Shown here: positions 50,656 through 63,324 of the stretch, one piece after another
How positions within the stretch are numbered: the stretch's first letter is position 1
How the letters are laid out: every line of letters starts with the position of its first letter
NCBI RefSeq assembly: GCF_000346465.2
Contig: NC_034013.1
Span: 7,162,290 to 7,226,289 of the forward strand
DNA: 64,000 nt
Origin: Prunus persica
Lineage: Eukaryota; Streptophyta; Magnoliopsida; Rosales; Rosaceae
Reading direction: 5' to 3'
Position numbers and translations under genes: made by a program
Notes under the pieces: generated by a model
The model's input: only the letters and a program-made list of their open reading frames with translations
What the model was told of the DNA's origin: nothing
The model's database searches: none

Positions 50656-53600
50656 GTCGCCCTCCACTTGTTAGAGCCGCCACCACCGGCCATTCCAAGC
50701 AGCAAGACCGGAGCCAAAACGACCGGCGTCGCGCCGCCACCACACCCAGCCCAGCCCGTTGCCAGCCGCTGCCGTCAGCCGCCGGAAACGGTGAAAAAAC
50801 GAGTCGGTTTTGTCAAATCTTCCAACCGCTCGTTCTCCTTCAATTCTCTTCCAAATTTGTCGAGTAAGGTATGGTTTTCTAGCTATTTTTCATGCTCTAG
50901 CTGATGGTTGGGTAGGTTTGCATCGATTTTGACCGTAGCTAGCTCAGTTTGTAAATTGAAATTCGGGCGACTTTCGGCCTCCGTGTTTGGCCACTTCCGG
51001 TCAGTTTTTGGGGTAGTTCCAAGAACAAAAGTGACTCCAAATGGGGTGTTTTACCTAGGATAGGAGTTTGGAGTCCTGGTTCCGAGATTTTTCGACCACC
51101 CGAAATCGCTTAAGACACCCAAATCTGCCCGCGCGTGCTGGGGCGCGTGGGCGAGGGTGGTGAAGTAATTTTGTACAGTTTTGTGACCCTCGTGTCGTCA
51201 CGAGCGCGTAGGATTTCGCGGATCTCGATTCGGAGTTCGTTTGAGCCCCGAACGGATTTTTCATATCGCGTGATCCTTGGGTGCAGTGTCGTCAAATCGT
51301 TGGATCACACTGAATTTTGGATATGTCAGTCTACATGATTTCAGGATCGTGTAGGAGTCGACGGATTGCGAATCGGAGTCCCGGATACTCCGAAATCGCG
51401 AACCCTAGGGCTAGGGTTTAGAACTTATGCGATTACACGATCGTGATTAATCCGACCGTCCGATTGACACCAATACCCTCGGGACATGTGTCCTAAATAT
51501 ATTGGACCTTCTAGCGGCATCCGGATCATATTGTACCCGTGGGGTTCCGGATTGACTTTTTGGGCTTTAGCGCTTTTGAGTCCCAAGATACCGCTAAACG
51601 ATTCCACGTGGAAGGAAAGCTGTTATGGGCATAGGGATCACTTTAAATTGACGCACGTCCTTTTAGGAGCCGGGGGTAGGGTTTTTAATTTAATACTATA
51701 TTGTATTAATAGAATATTATGGTCATTGAATCAGGCACCCGGGCACCAGTTGACCCGCAGGAGGGACCTTCAAGAGGTCCAGCGAGTTCGGACTATCAGT
51801 GAGTGGACTCTTTGTTTTCATAAATGAATTTAAGCAGTTCAGTTTCAGTTATCAGCTGTTTTATTCTGTTAAATATTTTATGTTGCATGCTGCCGAGTGA
51901 CATTTCCTTTAAAGAATATAGGAACAGATATTCTTATTTATTATCAGATAAATGGCAGCAGAATTTTAAAGGTTACAGAAAGTTAATTATTCAACAGATT
52001 TCCTTCAGAAACTTTATATTTTCTTAAATCACTTTGTACCCAGTTATTAAATGTTGCCTTCGATTTATATTTGTTGCCTTCGGTTTAGTCAGCATGCTTG
52101 ACAGTTGCCCCACGAGATCCTTGGTACTCGAACTCGTGTGGAGCAAGTAATGCGGATAAAGGTGGACTACGGTCCCCTGAATCCTGCGAGTTGCGGCTCG
52201 GACTGACTTCGTGTCACTGAGACATGCGAGTATGTGTCACCCATGGTGATGCAAGGAATTGACGGATATAAGGATTTGACGGAAATAGGGGTACACCTAA
52301 GTGATAGTTTTCAACTGTTTTCAAATGTAGAGTTATATACATGCATTGATTTCAGAAATAAAGAAAATAAGCTAGTTTGTATAACTGTTTTTACAGTGGG
52401 GTTAGTATGTTCATATAGTATTTTCTAAACTTTGTTTTTGGGTCCACTCACCCTTCTTGTTGTTTTGCGCCCCCAGGCAGTAGACGTGCACAGGAATCCA
52501 CCACCGGGCCACTTCCCATCTTCCGTGCCTTTCTTTGATGTAGGATTTGTATTTTGTACAAAGATTCACTCTTTTGTAAATTCTTAGAAGTCGCTCTGAT
52601 ATTTTGCCCTAGACTGAGTTTTGATCTCTTGGAATGTATATATACATATGCTGGCAGTTGGTTGTATATATGTATACTTGTTTGGCAGGTGTGAATGTTT
52701 TGGTATTGAGCCAGTTACAAGGGAAACTCTGCCGGTTTTTCGGTAGAAGTCAACCTTGTTATTTTATCGTGTTTTGTATAGAAGGGCAAATAGGTCTTTT
52801 GTGCACGACATTTGCCAGGTGTCGGACATGCACAGGGTCTGACTCGGATTCCAAAGCGGAATTTGGATCGGGTCCTGTGAAATCGTATTCGGATTGAGTC
52901 CAAAACTTGTGGAACAAGATAATATGGTGGGAGGAGTCATTTGGTGACTTTTGAGTGAAATCCAAAGGCTAAAACTATGCAATACACTAACCACTCATTT
53001 CATAACGAACTTCGTACGAACCTGAATTGTCCAATTTCATGGACCAATCGATATCGGATTGAGTCCAAAACTTGGGGAACATCATAATACAATGGGTGGA
53101 GTCATTTGGCAGGTTCTGAGTGAAATCCAACCTCTACAACTATGCAATACACCAACCACTCCATTTCATAACGAACTTCGTATGAACCTGAATTGTCCAA
53201 TTTCATGGACCCATCGAAATCTGATTGAGTCCAAAACTTGTGGAACAAGATAATATGACGGGAGGAGTCATTTGGTGACTTTTGAGTGAAATCCAATGGC
53301 TAAAACTATGCAATACACTAACCACTCCATTTCATAACGAATTTTGTACGAACCTGAACTGTCCAATTTCATGGACCAATCGATATCGGATTGAGTCCAC
53401 AACTTGGGGAATATCATAACACTGTGGGAGGAGTCATTTGGTGGCTTTTGAGAGAAATCCAATCTCTACAACTATGCAATACACAAACCACTCCATTTCA
53501 TAACGAACTTCGTACGAACCTGAATTGTCCAATTTTATGGACCAATCGACATTGGATTGAGTCCAAAATATGGGGAACATCATAATATGATGGGAGGAGT

Positions 53601-54259
53601 CATTTGGTGGCTTTTGACTGAAATCCAATGGCTAAAACTGTGCAATACTCCAACCACTCCATTTCATAACGAACTTCGTACGAACCAGAATTGTCCAATT
53701 TCATGGACCAATCGATATCGGATTGAGTCCAAAACCTGTGGAACAAGATAATATGGTGGGAGGAGTCATTTGGTGACTTTTGAGTGAAATCCAATGGCTA
53801 AAACTATGCAATACACTAACCACTCATTTCATAACGAACTTCATACGAACCTGAATTGTCCAATTTCATGGACCAATCGATATCGGATTGAGTCCAAAAC
53901 TTGGGGAACATCATAATACAATGGGTGGAGTCATTTGGCAGGTTTTGAGTGAAATCCAACCTCTACAACTATGCAATACACCAACCACTCCATTTCATAA
54001 CGAACTTCATACGAACCTGAATTGTCCAATTTCATGGACCCATCGATATCTGATCGAGTCCAAAACTTGTGGAACAAGATAATATGATGGGAGGAGTCAT
54101 TTGGTGAGTTTTGAGTGAAATCCAATGGCTAAAACTATGCAATACACTAACCACTCCATTTCATAACGAACTTCGTACGAACCTGAACTGTCCAATTTCA
54201 TGGACCAATCGATATCGGATTGAGTCCAAAACTTGGGGAACATCATAATATGATGGGAG

Positions 54260-56460
54260 GTGTCATTTTGTGACTTTTGAGTGAAATCCAACTGCTAAAA
54301 CTATGCAATACACCAACCACTCCATTTCGGAACGAACTTCGTACGAACCTGAATTGTCCAATTTCATGGACCAATCGATATCGGATTGAGTCCAAAACTT
54401 GGGGAACATCATAATACGGTGGGGAGGAGTCATTTCGTGACTTTTGAGTGAAATCCAATGGCTAAAACTATGCTATACACAAACACCCCTTTCTAACGAA
54501 CTTCGTAGAACCTAAATTGTCCATTTATGGACCAATCATATCGGATTGAGTCCAAAACTTGGGGAACATCATCACATGATGGGAGGAGTCAGTTGGTGAC
54601 TTTGGAGTGAAATCCAATGGCTAAAACTATGCAACACACTAAACACACCATTTCAGAACGAACTTCGTAAGAACCTGAAATGTCCAATTTCATGGACCAA
54701 TCGATATCGGATTGAGTCCAAAACTTGGGGAACATCATCATATGATGGGAGGAGTCATTTGGTGACTTTTGAGTGAAATCCAACGGCTAAAACTATGCAA
54801 TACACTAACCACTGCATTTCAGAACGAACTTCGTACAAACCTGAATTGTCCAATTTCATGGACCAATCGATATCGGATTGAGTCCGAAACTTGGGGAACA
54901 TCATAATATGATGGGAGGAGTCATTTGGTGACTTTTGAGTGAATCCAATGGCTAAAACTGTGCAATACACCAACCACTCCATTTCGGAACGAACTTCGTA
55001 CGAACCTGAATTGTCCAATTTCATGGACCAATCGATATCGGATTGAGTTCAAAACTTGGGGAACATCATAATACGGTGGGAGGAGTCATTCGGTGACTTT
55101 TGAGTGAAATCCAATGGCTAAAACTATGCAATACACTAAACACACCATTTCATAACAACTTCGTAAGAACCTAAATTGTCCAATTTCATGGACCAATCGA
55201 TATCGGATTGAGTCCAAAACTTGGGGAACATCATCACATGATGGGAGGAGTCATTTGTTGACTTTGGAGTGAAATCCAATGGCTAAAACTATGCAATACA
55301 CTAAACACACCATTTCAGAACGAACTTCGTAAGAACCTGAATTGTCCAATTTCATGGACCAATCGATATCGGATTGAGTCCAAAACTTGGGGAACATCAT
55401 CATATGATGGGAGGAGTCATTTGGTGACTTTTGAGTGAAATCCAATGGCTAAAACTATGCAATACACTAACCACTCCATTTCAGAACGAACTTCGTACAA
55501 ACCTGAATTGTCCAATTTCATGGACCAATCGATATCGGATTGAGTCCGAAACGTGGGGAACATCATAATATGATGGGAGGAGTCATTTGGTGCCTTTTGA
55601 GTGAAATCCAATGGCTAAAACTATACAATACACTAACCACTCCATTTCATAATGAACTTCGTACGAACTTGAATTGTCCAATTTTATGGACCAATCGATA
55701 TCGGATTGAGTCCGAAACTTGGGGAACATCATAATATGATGGGAGGAGTCATTTGGTGACTTTTGAGTGAAATCCAACTGCTAAAACTATGCAATACACC
55801 AACCACTCCATTTCGGAACGAACTTCGTACGAACCTGAATTGTCCAATTTCATGGACCAATCGATATCGGATTGAGTCCAAAACTTGGGGAACATCATAA
55901 TACGGTGGGAGGAGTCATTCGGTGACTTTTGAGTGAAATCCAATGGCTAAAACTATGCAATACACTAAACATACCATTTCATAACGAACTTCGTAAGAAC
56001 CTAAATTGTCCAATTTCATGGACCAATCGATATCGGATTGAGTCCAAAACTTGGGGAACATCATCACATGATGGGAGGAGTCAGTTGGTGACTTTGGAGT
56101 GAAATCCAATGGCTAAAACTATGCAACACACTAAACACACCATTTCAGAACGAACTTCGTAAGAACCTGAAATGTCCAATTTCATGGACCAATCGATATC
56201 GGATTGAGTCCAAAACTTGGGGAACATCATCATATGATGGGAGGAGTCATTTGGTGACTTTTGAGTGAAATCCAACGGCTAAAACTATGCAATACACTAA
56301 CCACTGCATTTCAGAACGAACTTCGTACAAACCTGAATTGTCCAATTTCATGGACCAATCGATATCGGGATTGAGTCCGAACTTGGGGAACATCATAATA
56401 TGATGGGAGGAGTCATTTGGGTGACTTTGAGTGAATCCAATGGCTAAACTATGCAATACA
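54260..56460 (+). repeat. Repeated multi-monomer block, two copies here and one at 63.3-64.0 kb
   Basis: About 54,260-54,950 and 55,750-56,460 share a run of subtype monomers at offset about 1,492 bp. About 55,673-56,330 recurs at 63,325-64,000. Separately, 55,250-55,750 closely matches 62,415-62,915 at offset 7,165. Private marks include 'ccaactgctaaaacta', 'catttcggaacgaac', 'aacataccatttcat' and 'tcagttggtgactttgg'. A higher-order organisation is clear, but gaps prevent a complete unit from being read. Confidence 0.8.
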
Positions 56461-56686
56461 NNNNNNNNNNNNNNNNNNNNNNNNNNNNNNNNNNNNNNNN
56501 NNNNNNNNNNNNNNNNNNNNNNNNNNNNNNNNNNNNNNNNNNNNNNNNNNNNNNNNNNNNNNNNNNNNNNNNNNNNNNNNNNNNNNNNNNNNNNNNNNNN
56601 NNNNNNNNNNNNNNNNNNNNNNNNNNNNNNNNNNNNNNNNNNNNNNNNNNNNNNNNNNNNNNNNNNNNNNNNNNNNNNNNNNNNNN
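56461..56686. other. Assembly gap (226 N)
   Basis: Run of N inside the satellite; satellite on both sides. The length is close to one monomer plus 60 bp, so it may be an estimated gap. Confidence 0.99.
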
Positions 56687-57214
56687 ATCGATATCGGATT
56701 GAGTCCAAAACTTGGGGGAACATCATCACCTGATGGGAGGAGTCATTTGGTGACTTTGGAGTGAAAATCCAATGGCTAAAACTATGCAATACACTAAACA
56801 CACCATTTCAGAACGAACTTCGTAAGAACCTGAATTGTCCAATTTCATGGACCAATCGATATCGGATTGAGTCCAAAACTTGGGGAACATCATGATATGA
56901 TGGGAGGAGTCATTTGGTGACTTTTGAGTGAAATCCAACGGCTAAAACTATGCAATACACTAACCACTCCATTTCAGAACGAACTTCGTACAAACCTGAA
57001 TTGTCCAATTTCATGGACCAATCGATATCGGATTGAGTCCGAAACTTGGGGAACATCATAATATGATGGGAGGAGTCATTTGGTGAATTTTGAGTGAATC
57101 CAATGGCTAAAACTATGCAATACACCAACCACTCCATTTCGGAACGAACTTCGTACGAACCTGAATTGTCCAATTTCATGGACCAATCGATATCGGATTG
57201 AGTCCAAAACTGGG

Positions 57215-57314
57215 NNNNNNNNNNNNNNNNNNNNNNNNNNNNNNNNNNNNNNNNNNNNNNNNNNNNNNNNNNNNNNNNNNNNNNNNNNNNNNNNNNNNNN
57301 NNNNNNNNNNNNNN
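57215..57314. other. Assembly gap (100 N)
   Basis: Exactly 100 N, the conventional placeholder for a gap of unknown size, inside the satellite. Confidence 0.99.
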
Positions 57315-58199
57315 AACGAACTTCGTACGAACCTGAATTGTCCAATTTCATGGACCAATCGATATCGGATTGAGTCCAAAACTTGGGGAACATCATAATA
57401 CGGCGGGAGGAGTCATTCGGTGACTTTTGAGTGAAATCCAATGGCTAAAACTATGCAATACACTAACCACTCCATTTCAGAACGAACTTCGTACAAACCT
57501 GAATTGTCGAATTTCATGGACCAATCGATATCGGATTGAGTCCAAAACTTGGGGAACATCATAATACGGTGGGAGGAGTCATTTGGCGGGTTTTGAATGA
57601 AATCGAATCTCTACAACTGTGCAATACACCAAGCACTCCATTTCATAACGAACTTCATACGAACCTGAATTGTCCAATTTCATGCACCAATCGATATTTG
57701 ATTGAGTCGAAAACTTAGGGAACATCATAATATGATGGGAGGAGTCATTTGGTGACTTTTGAGTGAAATCCAATGGCTAAAACTATGCAATACACTAAAC
57801 ACACCATTTCAGAACGAACTTCGTAAGAACCTGAATTGTCGAATTTCATGGACCAATCGATATCGGATTGAGTCCAAAATTTGGGGAACATCATAATACG
57901 GTGGGAGGAGTCATTTGGTGACTTTTGAGTGAAATCCAATGGCTAAAACAATGCAATACACTAACCACTCCATTTCAGAACGAACTTCGTATGAACCTGA
58001 ATTGTCCAATTTCGTGTACCAATCGATATTGGATTGAGTCCGGAACTTGAGGAGCAACATAATATGATGGGAGGAGTCATTTGGTGGCTTTTGACTCAAA
58101 TCCAATGGCTAAAACTATGCAATACACTAACCACTACATTTCAGAACGAACTTCGTACAAACCTGAATTGTCCAATTTCATGGACCAATCGATATCGGA

Positions 58200-60290
58200 T
58201 TGAGTCCAAAACTTGGGGAATATCATAATAAGGTGGGAGGAGTCATTTGGGGTGTTTTGAGTGAAATCCATGGCCTAAAACTATGCAATACACCAACCAC
58301 TCCATTTCACAACGAACTTCGTACGACCCTGATTTGTCCATTTTCATGGACCAATCGATATCGGATTGAGTCCAAAACTTGGGGAACATCATAATACGGC
58401 GGGAGGAGTCATTCGGTGACTTTTGAGTGAAATCCAATGGCTAAAACTATGCAATACACTAACCACTCCATTTCAGAACGAACTTCGTACAAACCTGAAT
58501 TGTCCAATTTCAAGGACCAATCGATATCGGATTGAGTCCAAAACTTGGGGAACATCATAATACGGAGAGAGGAGTCATTTGTTGTCTTTTGACTGAAATC
58601 CAATGGCTAAAACTATNNNNNNNNNNNNNNNNNNNNNNNNNNNNNNNNNNNNNNNNNNNNNNNNNNNNNNNNNNNNNNNNNNNNNNNNNNNNNNNNNNNN
58701 NNNNNNNNNNNNNNNNNNNNNNNNNNNNNNNNNNNNNNNNNNNNNNNNNNNNNNNNNNNNNNNNNNNNNNNNNNNNNNNNNNNNNNNNNNNNNNNNNNNN
58801 NNNNNNNNNNNNNNNNNNNNNNNNNNNNNNNNNNNNNNNNNNNNNNNNNNNNNNNNNNNNNNNNNNNNNNNNNNNNNNNNNNNNNNNNNNNNNNNNNNNN
58901 NNNNNNNNNNNNNNNNNNNNNNNNNNNNNNNNNNNNNNNNNNNNNNNNNNNNNNNNNNNNNNNNNNNNNNNNNNNNNNNNNNNNNNNNNNNNNNNNNNNN
59001 NNNNNNNNNNNNNNNNNNNNNNNNNNNNNNNNNNNNNNNNNNNNNNNNNNNNNNNNNNNNNNNNNNNNNNNNNNNNNNNNNNNNNNNNNNNNNNNGAATC
59101 CAATGGCTAAAACTATGCAATACACCAACCACTCCATTTCGGAACGAACTTCGTACGAACCTGAATTGTCCAATTTCATGGACCAATCGATATCGGATTG
59201 AGTCCAAAACTTGGGGAATATCATAATAAGGTGGGAGGAGTCATTTGGGGTGTTTTGAGTGAAATCCAATGGCTAAAACTATGCAATACACCAACCACTC
59301 CATTTCAGAACGAACTTCGTACGAACCTGAATTGTCCAATTTCATGGACCAATCGATATCGGATTGAGTCCAAAACTTGGGGAACATCATAATACGGCGG
59401 GAGGAGTCATTCGGTGACTTTTGAGTGAAATCCAATGGCTAAAACTATGCAATACACTAACCACTCCATTTGAGAACGAACTTCGTACAAACCTGAATTG
59501 TCCAATTTCATGGACCAATCGATATCGGATTGAGTCCAAAACTTGGGGAACATCATAATACGGAGAGAGGAGTCATTTGTTGTCTTTTGACTGAAATCCA
59601 ATGGCTAAAACTATATATGCAATACACTAACCACTCCATTTCGGAACGAACTTCGTACGAACCTGAATTGTCCAATTTCGTGTACCAATCGATATTGGAT
59701 TGAGTCCGGAACTTGAGAGCAACATAATATGATGGGAGGAGTCATTTGGTGTCTTTTGACTGAAATCCAATGGCTAAAACTATGCAATACACTAAACCAC
59801 TATATTTCAGAACGAACTTCGTACAAACTGAATTGTCCAATTTCATGGACCAATCGATATCGGATTGAGTCCAAAACTTGGGGAATATCATAATAAGGTG
59901 GGAGGAGTCATTTGGGGTGTTTTGAGTGAAATCCAATGGCTAAAACTATGCAATACACCAACCACTCCATTTCAGAACGAACTTCGTACGAACCTGAATT
60001 GTCCAATTTCATGGACCAATCGATATCGGATTGAGTCCAAAACTTGGGGAACATCATAATACGGCGGGAGGAGTCATTCGGTGACTTTTGAGTGAAATCC
60101 AATGGCTAAAACTATGCAATACACTAACCACTCCATTTCAGAACGAACTTCGTACAAACCTGAATTGTCCAATTTCAAGGACCAATCGATATCGGATTGA
60201 GTCCAAAACTTGGGGAACATCATAATACGGAGAGAGGAGTCATTTGTTGTCTTTTGACTGAAATCCAATGGCTAAAACTATATATGCAAT
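58200..60290 (+). repeat. 667-bp four-monomer higher-order repeat, three copies
   Basis: Copies start near 58,200 (cut by a gap at 58,617), 59,198 and 59,865; the last two are 667 bp apart and nearly identical. Diagnostic marks: 'gggaatatcataataaggtg', 'tttggggtgttttgag', 'aatacggcgggaggag' and 'aatacggagagaggag'. The copies that can be read to the end also have a 4-bp insertion 'tata' in 'aactatatatgcaat' (about 59,612 and 60,279). This is the clearest young higher-order repeat in the window. Confidence 0.88.
58617..59095. other. Assembly gap (479 N)
   Basis: Run of N inside the 667-bp higher-order repeat. Satellite on both sides. Confidence 0.99.
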
Positions 60291-60493
60291 ACACTAACCA
60301 CTCCATTTCGGAACGAACTTCGTACGAACCTGAATTGTCCAATTTCATGGACCAATCGATATCGGATTGAGTCCAAAACTTGGGGAACATCATAATACGG
60401 TGGGAGGAGTCATTTGGTGACTTTGAGTGAAATCCAATGGCTAAAACTATGCAATACACTAAACACACCATTTCATAACAACTTCATAAGAAC

Positions 60494-60593
60494 NNNNNNN
60501 NNNNNNNNNNNNNNNNNNNNNNNNNNNNNNNNNNNNNNNNNNNNNNNNNNNNNNNNNNNNNNNNNNNNNNNNNNNNNNNNNNNNNNNNNNNNN
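60494..60593. other. Assembly gap (100 N)
   Basis: Exactly 100 N, a probable unknown-size placeholder, inside the satellite. Confidence 0.99.
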
Positions 60594-61050
60594 GTCATTT
60601 GGTGACTTTTGAGTGAAATCCAATGGCTAAAACTATGCAATACACTAACCACTCCATTTCAGAACGAACTTCGTACAAACTGAATTGTCCATTTTCATGG
60701 ACCAATCGATATCGGATTGAGTCCAAAACTTGGGGAACATCATAATATGATGGGAGGAGTCATTTGGTGACTTTTGAGTGAATCCAATGGCTAAAACTAT
60801 GCAATACACCAACCACTCCATTTCGGAACGAACTTCGTACGAACGTGAATTGTCCAATTTCATGGACCAATCGATATCGGATTGAGTCCAAAACTTGGGG
60901 AACATCATCATATGATGGGAGGAGTCATTTGGTGACTTTTGAGTGAAATCCAATGGATAAAACTATGCAATACACTAACCACTCCATTTAAGAACGAACT
61001 TCGTACAAACCTGAATTGTCCAATTTCATGGACCAATCGATATCGGATTG

Positions 61051-61382
61051 GGTCCGAAACTTGGGGAACATCATAATATGATGGGATGAGTCATGTGGTG
61101 CCTTTTGAGTGAAATCCAATGGCTAAAACTATGCAATACACTTACCACTCCATTTAAGAACGAACTTTGTACAAACTTGAATTGTCCAATTTCATGGACC
61201 AATCGATATCGGATTGGGTCCGAAACTTGGGGAACATCATAATATGATGGGATGAGTCATGTGGTGCCTTTTGAGTGAAATCCAATGGCTAAAACTATGC
61301 AATACACTTACCACTCCATTTAAGAACGAACTTTGTACAAACTTGAATTGTCCAATTTCATGGACCAATCGATATCGGATTG
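61051..61382 (+). repeat. Two identical adjacent monomers
   Basis: 61,051-61,216 and 61,217-61,382 appear identical over the full 166 bp, including the rare variants 'ggatgagtcatgtggtgcc', 'cacttaccactccatttaag' and 'gaactttgtacaaacttg'. A single-monomer duplication or assembly artefact. Confidence 0.9.
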
Positions 61383-63144
61383 AGTCCAAAACTTGGGGAA
61401 CATCATAATACGGAGGGAGGAGTCATTTGGGGTCTTTTGAGTGAAATCCAATGGCTAAAACTATGCAATACACTAACCACTCCATTTCAGAACGAAATTC
61501 GTACAAACCTGAATTGTCCAATTTCATGGACCAATCGATATCGGATTGAGTCCAAAACTTGGGGAACATCATAATACGGTGGGAGGAGTCATTTGGTGAC
61601 TTTTGAGTGAAATCCAATGGCTAAAACTATGCAATACACTAAACACACCATTTCATAACAACTTCGTAAGAACCTAAATTGTCCAATTTCATGGACCAAT
61701 CGATATCGGATTGGGTCCAAAACTTGGGGAACATCATCACATGATGGGAGGATTCATTTGGTGACTTTGGAGTGAAATCCAATGGCTAAAACTATGCAAT
61801 ACACGAAACACACCATTTCAGAACGAACTTCGTAAGAACCTGAATTGTCCAATTTCATGGACCAATCGATATCGGATTGAGTCCAAAACTTGGGGAACAT
61901 CATCATATGATGGGAGGAGTCATTTGGTGACTTTTGAGTGAAATCCAACGGCTAAAACTATGCAATACACTAACCACTCCATTTCAGAACGAACTTCGTA
62001 CAAACCTGAATTGTCCAATTTCATGGACCAATCGATATCGGATTGAGTCCGAAACTTGGGGAACATCATAATATGATGGGAGGAGTCATTTGGTGAATTT
62101 TGAGGTGAATCCAATGGCTAAAACTATGCAATACACCAACCACTCCATTTCGGACGAACTTCGTACGAACCTGAATTGTCCAATTTCATGGACCAATCGA
62201 TATCGGATTGAGTCCAAAACTTGGGGAACATCATAAGACGGTGGGAGGAGTCATTTGGTGAGTTTTGAGTGAAATCCAATGGCTAAAACTATGCAATACA
62301 CTAAACACACCATTTCATAACAACTTCGTAAGAACCTAAATTGTCCAATTTTATGGACCAATCGATATCGGATTGAGTCCAAAACTTGGGGAACATCATC
62401 ACATGATGGGAGGATTCATTTGGTGACTTTGGAGTGAAATCCAATGGCTAAAACTATGCAATACACGAAACACACCATTTCAGAACAAACTTCGTAAAAA
62501 CCTGAATTGTCCAATTTCATAGACCAATCGATATCGGATTGAGTCCAAAACTTGGGGAACATCATCATATGATGGGAGGAGTCATTTGGTGACTTTTAAG
62601 TGAAATCCAATGGCTAAAACTATGCAATACACTAACCACTCCATTTCAGAACCAACTTCGTACCAACCTGAATTGTCCAATTTCATGGACCAATCGATAT
62701 CGGATTGAGTCCGAAACGTGGGGAACATCATAATATGATGGGAGGAGTCATTTGGTGCCTTTTGAGTGAAATCCAATGGCTAAAACTATACAATACACTA
62801 ACCACTCCATTTCATAACGAACTTCGTACGAACTTGAATTGTCCAATTTTATGGACCAATCGATATCGGATTGAGTCCGAAACTTGGGGAACATCATAAT
62901 ATGATGGGAGGAGTCATTTGGTGACTTTTGAGTGAAATCCAATGGCTAAAACTATGCAATACACTAACCACTCCGTTTCAGAACGAACTTCGTACAAACC
63001 TGAATTGTCCAATTTCATGGACCAATCGATATCGGATTGAGTCCAAAACTTGGGGAACATCATAATACGGAGGGAGGAGTCATTTGGGGCTTTTGACTGA
63101 AATCCAATGGCTAAACTATGCAATACACTAACCACTACATTTCA

Positions 63145-63324
63145 NNNNNNNNNNNNNNNNNNNNNNNNNNNNNNNNNNNNNNNNNNNNNNNNNNNNNNNN
63201 NNNNNNNNNNNNNNNNNNNNNNNNNNNNNNNNNNNNNNNNNNNNNNNNNNNNNNNNNNNNNNNNNNNNNNNNNNNNNNNNNNNNNNNNNNNNNNNNNNNN
63301 NNNNNNNNNNNNNNNNNNNNNNNN
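63145..63324. other. Assembly gap (180 N)
   Basis: Run of N inside the satellite, flanked by lower-quality monomers. Confidence 0.99.

Larger units (their letters stand above)
50260..52880 (+). mobile_element. 3' end of a long-LTR Ty3/gypsy element: pol tail, polypurine tract and LTR
   Basis: 50,260-50,319 is the end of the internal region, including 'tttcgaggacgaaattt' and a G-run, a pattern typical of the pol terminus and polypurine tract of Tekay/Del-type chromoviruses. The LTR starts TGTAATGACCC at 50,320 and ends near 52,880 ('gggtcctgtga'; the related copy ends in CA), about 2.56 kb; long LTRs fit Tekay/Del. A TATA-like box and pyrimidine-rich leader lie near 50,575-50,655. The gag-pol body and 5' LTR are absent. 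Satellite flanks overlap by about 14 bp rather than showing a clear 5-bp duplication. Assignment to Ty3/gypsy is fairly firm; the Tekay assignment is inference because no domain is left. Confidence 0.8.

Noticed and set aside
50668..50904. Pro-rich host gene fragment in the GC-rich part of the LTR
   Set aside because: It has no ATG, no recognisable domain and lies within an LTR; GC-rich leaders of this kind occur in long plant LTRs.
51486..52430. Open frames in the forward LTR (for example 51,486-51,827)
   Set aside because: Inside the LTR, not conserved in the related copy, no domain.
45093..52880. One intact retrotransposon with LTRs at 45.1 and 50.3 kb
   Set aside because: The LTRs are in opposite orientation and the space between is satellite, not gag-pol.
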